64,000 nt of DNA from Streptomyces rimosus subsp. rimosus (GTDB lineage Bacteria; Actinomycetota; Actinomycetes; Streptomycetales; Streptomycetaceae), in the NCBI RefSeq assembly GCF_000720725.1, contig NZ_JOCQ01000014.1:1-64000 (forward strand). The letters are read 5' to 3'. A model generated the notes under the pieces. The model was not told the origin of the DNA. It saw nothing but the letters and a program-made list of their open reading frames with translations, and searched no databases. Shown in pieces: positions 62,461 through 64,000 of the stretch; position 1 is the first letter of the stretch, and each line of letters starts with the position of its first letter. The translations under genes were made by a program, and so were the position numbers.

Positions 62461-63891
62461 GTGAAGAACACGGCCAGCGCCGATCCCGCACCGCGGTCGC
62501 GGCCCGCTTTCGTCGTCGCCGCGACGCACAGCAGCGCAGGCAAGACGACTGTCACGGCCATCGTGCTGCGGCTCTTGCGTGAACGGGGGCTGAACGTACA
62601 AGCCTTCAAGATCGGCCCTGACTTCATCGACCCCGGATACCACCGGGAGATCACCGGACGTCCGTCGATCAATCTGGACCTGTGGATGATGGGGGCCGAG
62701 GGAGTGCGCCGCTCCTTCAGCCGCTGGTCCGCGGAGGCGGACGTGTGCGTGATCGAGGCCATGGGCGGGCTGTACGACGGGGAGAACGGCACGGAGAAGG
62801 GAAGCGCGGCGCACATCGCCAAGCTCCTCGGCGTTCCCGTCGTGGTCGTCATGGACGTATGGGGGATGACGCGTACGTCCGGAGCCGTCCTCGGCGGCCT
62901 GCTGGCCTTCGACCCCGAGGTCCGGATCGCGGCATGCGTCCTGAACCAGGTCGGCAGCCGCACCCATGCCGAGATGGTGCTCACCGCGCTGCCGGGTCAC
63001 CTGCGGGAACTCGTGGCCGGCTGGGTCGAGCGCAGCGAGCATCTGCGGGTCCACGAGCGGCACCTCGGGCTGACCACGGTCGAGGAGAACCCGACCGGCG
63101 CCGCGGAACGCGCCCGCGCGCAGGCCGCTTCCGGCCGCACGGTGGGCCTGGACGCACTGCTGGCCGCCACCCGCACCGCGCTGCCCCGCCCCGCCGGAAC
63201 ACCCGCACAGCGTCCGCCACGCGGAACCGGCCCCGGCGCGCCCCGCGTGCGGCTGGCGGTGGCCCGTGACGCCGCGTTCTGTTTCTACTACGAGGAGAAC
63301 CTGGGCGCGCTGGAGGAGGCCGGGTTCACGGTGGTGCCGTTCCGGCCCACGGTCGATCCCCGGTTGCCGGATGACGTCGCCGCGGTCTACCTCGGCGGTG
63401 GCTATCCGGAGAGTTTCACCGCCGAGCTGGCTGCCAACCGCTCACTCGCGCAAGAGCTGAAAGCACGTGCCGGGCACGGAATGCCGGTCTACGCAGAGTG
63501 CGGCGGGATGATGTATCTCGCCCGGTCGCTGGCCGACTTCGACGGAAACAGCGCGGCCATGGCCGGTGTCCTCCCGATCGATGTGGTGATGGACCGCCAG
63601 TACCTCTCCATCCATTACGTGGACGTCCGCACACAGGCGCCGTCCCCGCTCGGCGGGACGGGGCAGCGGGCCCGGGGCCAGGAGTTCCACCAGTCCCGTA
63701 TCACCACTGCCGATATCGAGCCCAATCTGTACGAGGTGACGACGAGCACGGGCGAACGCCGCCCTGCGGGGTTTCTGCTCGACAACGTAGCGGCCAGCTA
63801 CATCCACCTCCATTTCGGCACGCACCCGGAAATCCCGCGCAATTTCCTGAGCGCTGCTCTGGAGTACTCGAAGAAGGAGCCCGCCCTATGA
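62461..63891 (+). CDS. Cobyrinate a,c-diamide synthase (CbiA/CobB type)
   Basis: The protein is 476 aa from a GTG at 62461 (GGAGGGG upstream). The N-terminal dethiobiotin-synthase-like ATP domain has VVAATHSSAGKTTVTAIVLR and FKIGPDFIDPGYHREITGRP. The C-terminal class I glutaminase-like domain has GMPVYAECGGMMYLARSLAD (Cys nucleophile) and HLHFGTHPEIP (His). The enzyme amidates the a and c side chains of cobyrinate. It is followed immediately by another gene. Confidence 0.92.
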   Translation: MKNTASADPAPRSRPAFVVAATHSSAGKTTVTAIVLRLLRERGLNVQAFKIGPDFIDPGYHREITGRPSINLDLWMMGAEGVRRSFSRWSAEADVCVIEAMGGLYDGENGTEKGSAAHIAKLLGVPVVVVMDVWGMTRTSGAVLGGLLAFDPEVRIAACVLNQVGSRTHAEMVLTALPGHLRELVAGWVERSEHLRVHERHLGLTTVEENPTGAAERARAQAASGRTVGLDALLAATRTALPRPAGTPAQRPPRGTGPGAPRVRLAVARDAAFCFYYEENLGALEEAGFTVVPFRPTVDPRLPDDVAAVYLGGGYPESFTAELAANRSLAQELKARAGHGMPVYAECGGMMYLARSLADFDGNSAAMAGVLPIDVVMDRQYLSIHYVDVRTQAPSPLGGTGQRARGQEFHQSRITTADIEPNLYEVTTSTGERRPAGFLLDNVAASYIHLHFGTHPEIPRNFLSAALEYSKKEPAL

Positions 63892-63905
63892 GATCGGAGA
63901 AATAA

Positions 63906-64000
63906 TTGAACCGGATCGCGCTGTTCCGCCGCCGTCGGCTCCGGTCGGTCGTGGTGGCGGCCCTCCTGGCCGGACTGATTCCCCTGCTGCCGGGCCACGA
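63906..64000 (+). CDS. Exported protein, N-terminal fragment (runs off window)
   Basis: A TTG at 63906, preceded by GGAG, opens a frame with a basic start (LNRIALFRRRRLR) and a hydrophobic segment (SVVVAALLAGLIPLLPGH), typical of a signal peptide. Only 31 codons are visible, so nothing can be said about function. It is 14 bases after the cobyrinate synthase stop and presumably co-transcribed. Confidence 0.5.
   Translation, partial: MNRIALFRRRRLRSVVVAALLAGLIPLLPGH

Overview
The window is very GC-rich, with GC-rich third codon positions, frequent GTG/TTG starts, ATGA-type gene overlaps and Streptomyces-type protein families. It is most likely chromosomal DNA of a Streptomyces or close relative. 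I saw no tRNA, rRNA, insertion sequence, prophage head gene or CRISPR array.

Layout. (1) 1-10.4 kb: one end of an extracellular contractile injection system (eCIS) cluster, running off the left edge. On the minus strand are a large Pro/Ala-rich VQR-repeat protein (partial), a small conserved protein, a baseplate/assembly-type protein, the inner tube, the sheath, an AAA+ ATPase, a DUF4255 cap protein and a LuxR-type regulator. A divergent gene encodes a one-pass membrane protein with ChW-like repeats. (2) 10.5-21.9 kb: ordinary metabolism and regulation, including nitronate monooxygenase plus SDR, a DUF4239 protein, a HAD-like protein, a MarR/dienelactone hydrolase pair with a palindromic operator, a TetR/quinone oxidoreductase pair with a palindromic operator, a CPBP protease, a membrane alpha/beta hydrolase, a SHOCT protein and SixA. 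(3) 22-50.3 kb: a DosR/OsdR-type dormancy (low-oxygen) island. It holds two PPK2 polyphosphate kinases, a CtpF-like P-type ATPase, two flavodoxins, two CBS-BON proteins, two universal stress proteins, a GNAT/acyl-CoA synthetase fusion, a DosR-like response regulator, a DosS-like GAF histidine kinase and an Rv1733c-like protein. Inside it is a complete four-subunit cytosolic group 3b-type [NiFe] hydrogenase with HypC, D, E, F and a maturation protease. (4) 50.4-60.4 kb: a minus-strand operon for an iterative type I PKS (KS-AT-ACP-KR) with a PfaD-type enoyl reductase, a stand-alone dehydratase, an NAD(P) reductase and a leading EF-hand protein. (5) 60.8-64 kb: a hypothetical protein, an SCO2322-like secreted protein, cobyrinate a,c-diamide synthase and the start of an exported protein.

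How it fits together. The 16-bp sequence GGGGCCGAACGGCCCT occurs identically in front of the hydrogenase operon (45041) and between the hyp operon and a USP gene (34388). Closely related copies precede the GNAT/acyl-CoA synthetase gene (31023-31058) and the Rv1733c-like gene (49661). I read these as boxes for the response regulator encoded at 36040-36750, with the kinase at 47891 as its sensor. The island would then switch on H2/NAD(P)H redox balancing, polyphosphate-based nucleotide charging, ion transport and protein acylation under oxygen limitation. The HypA/HypB nickel-insertion pair is not in the window.

All functions are inferred from reading protein motifs and gene order; no database search was possible.
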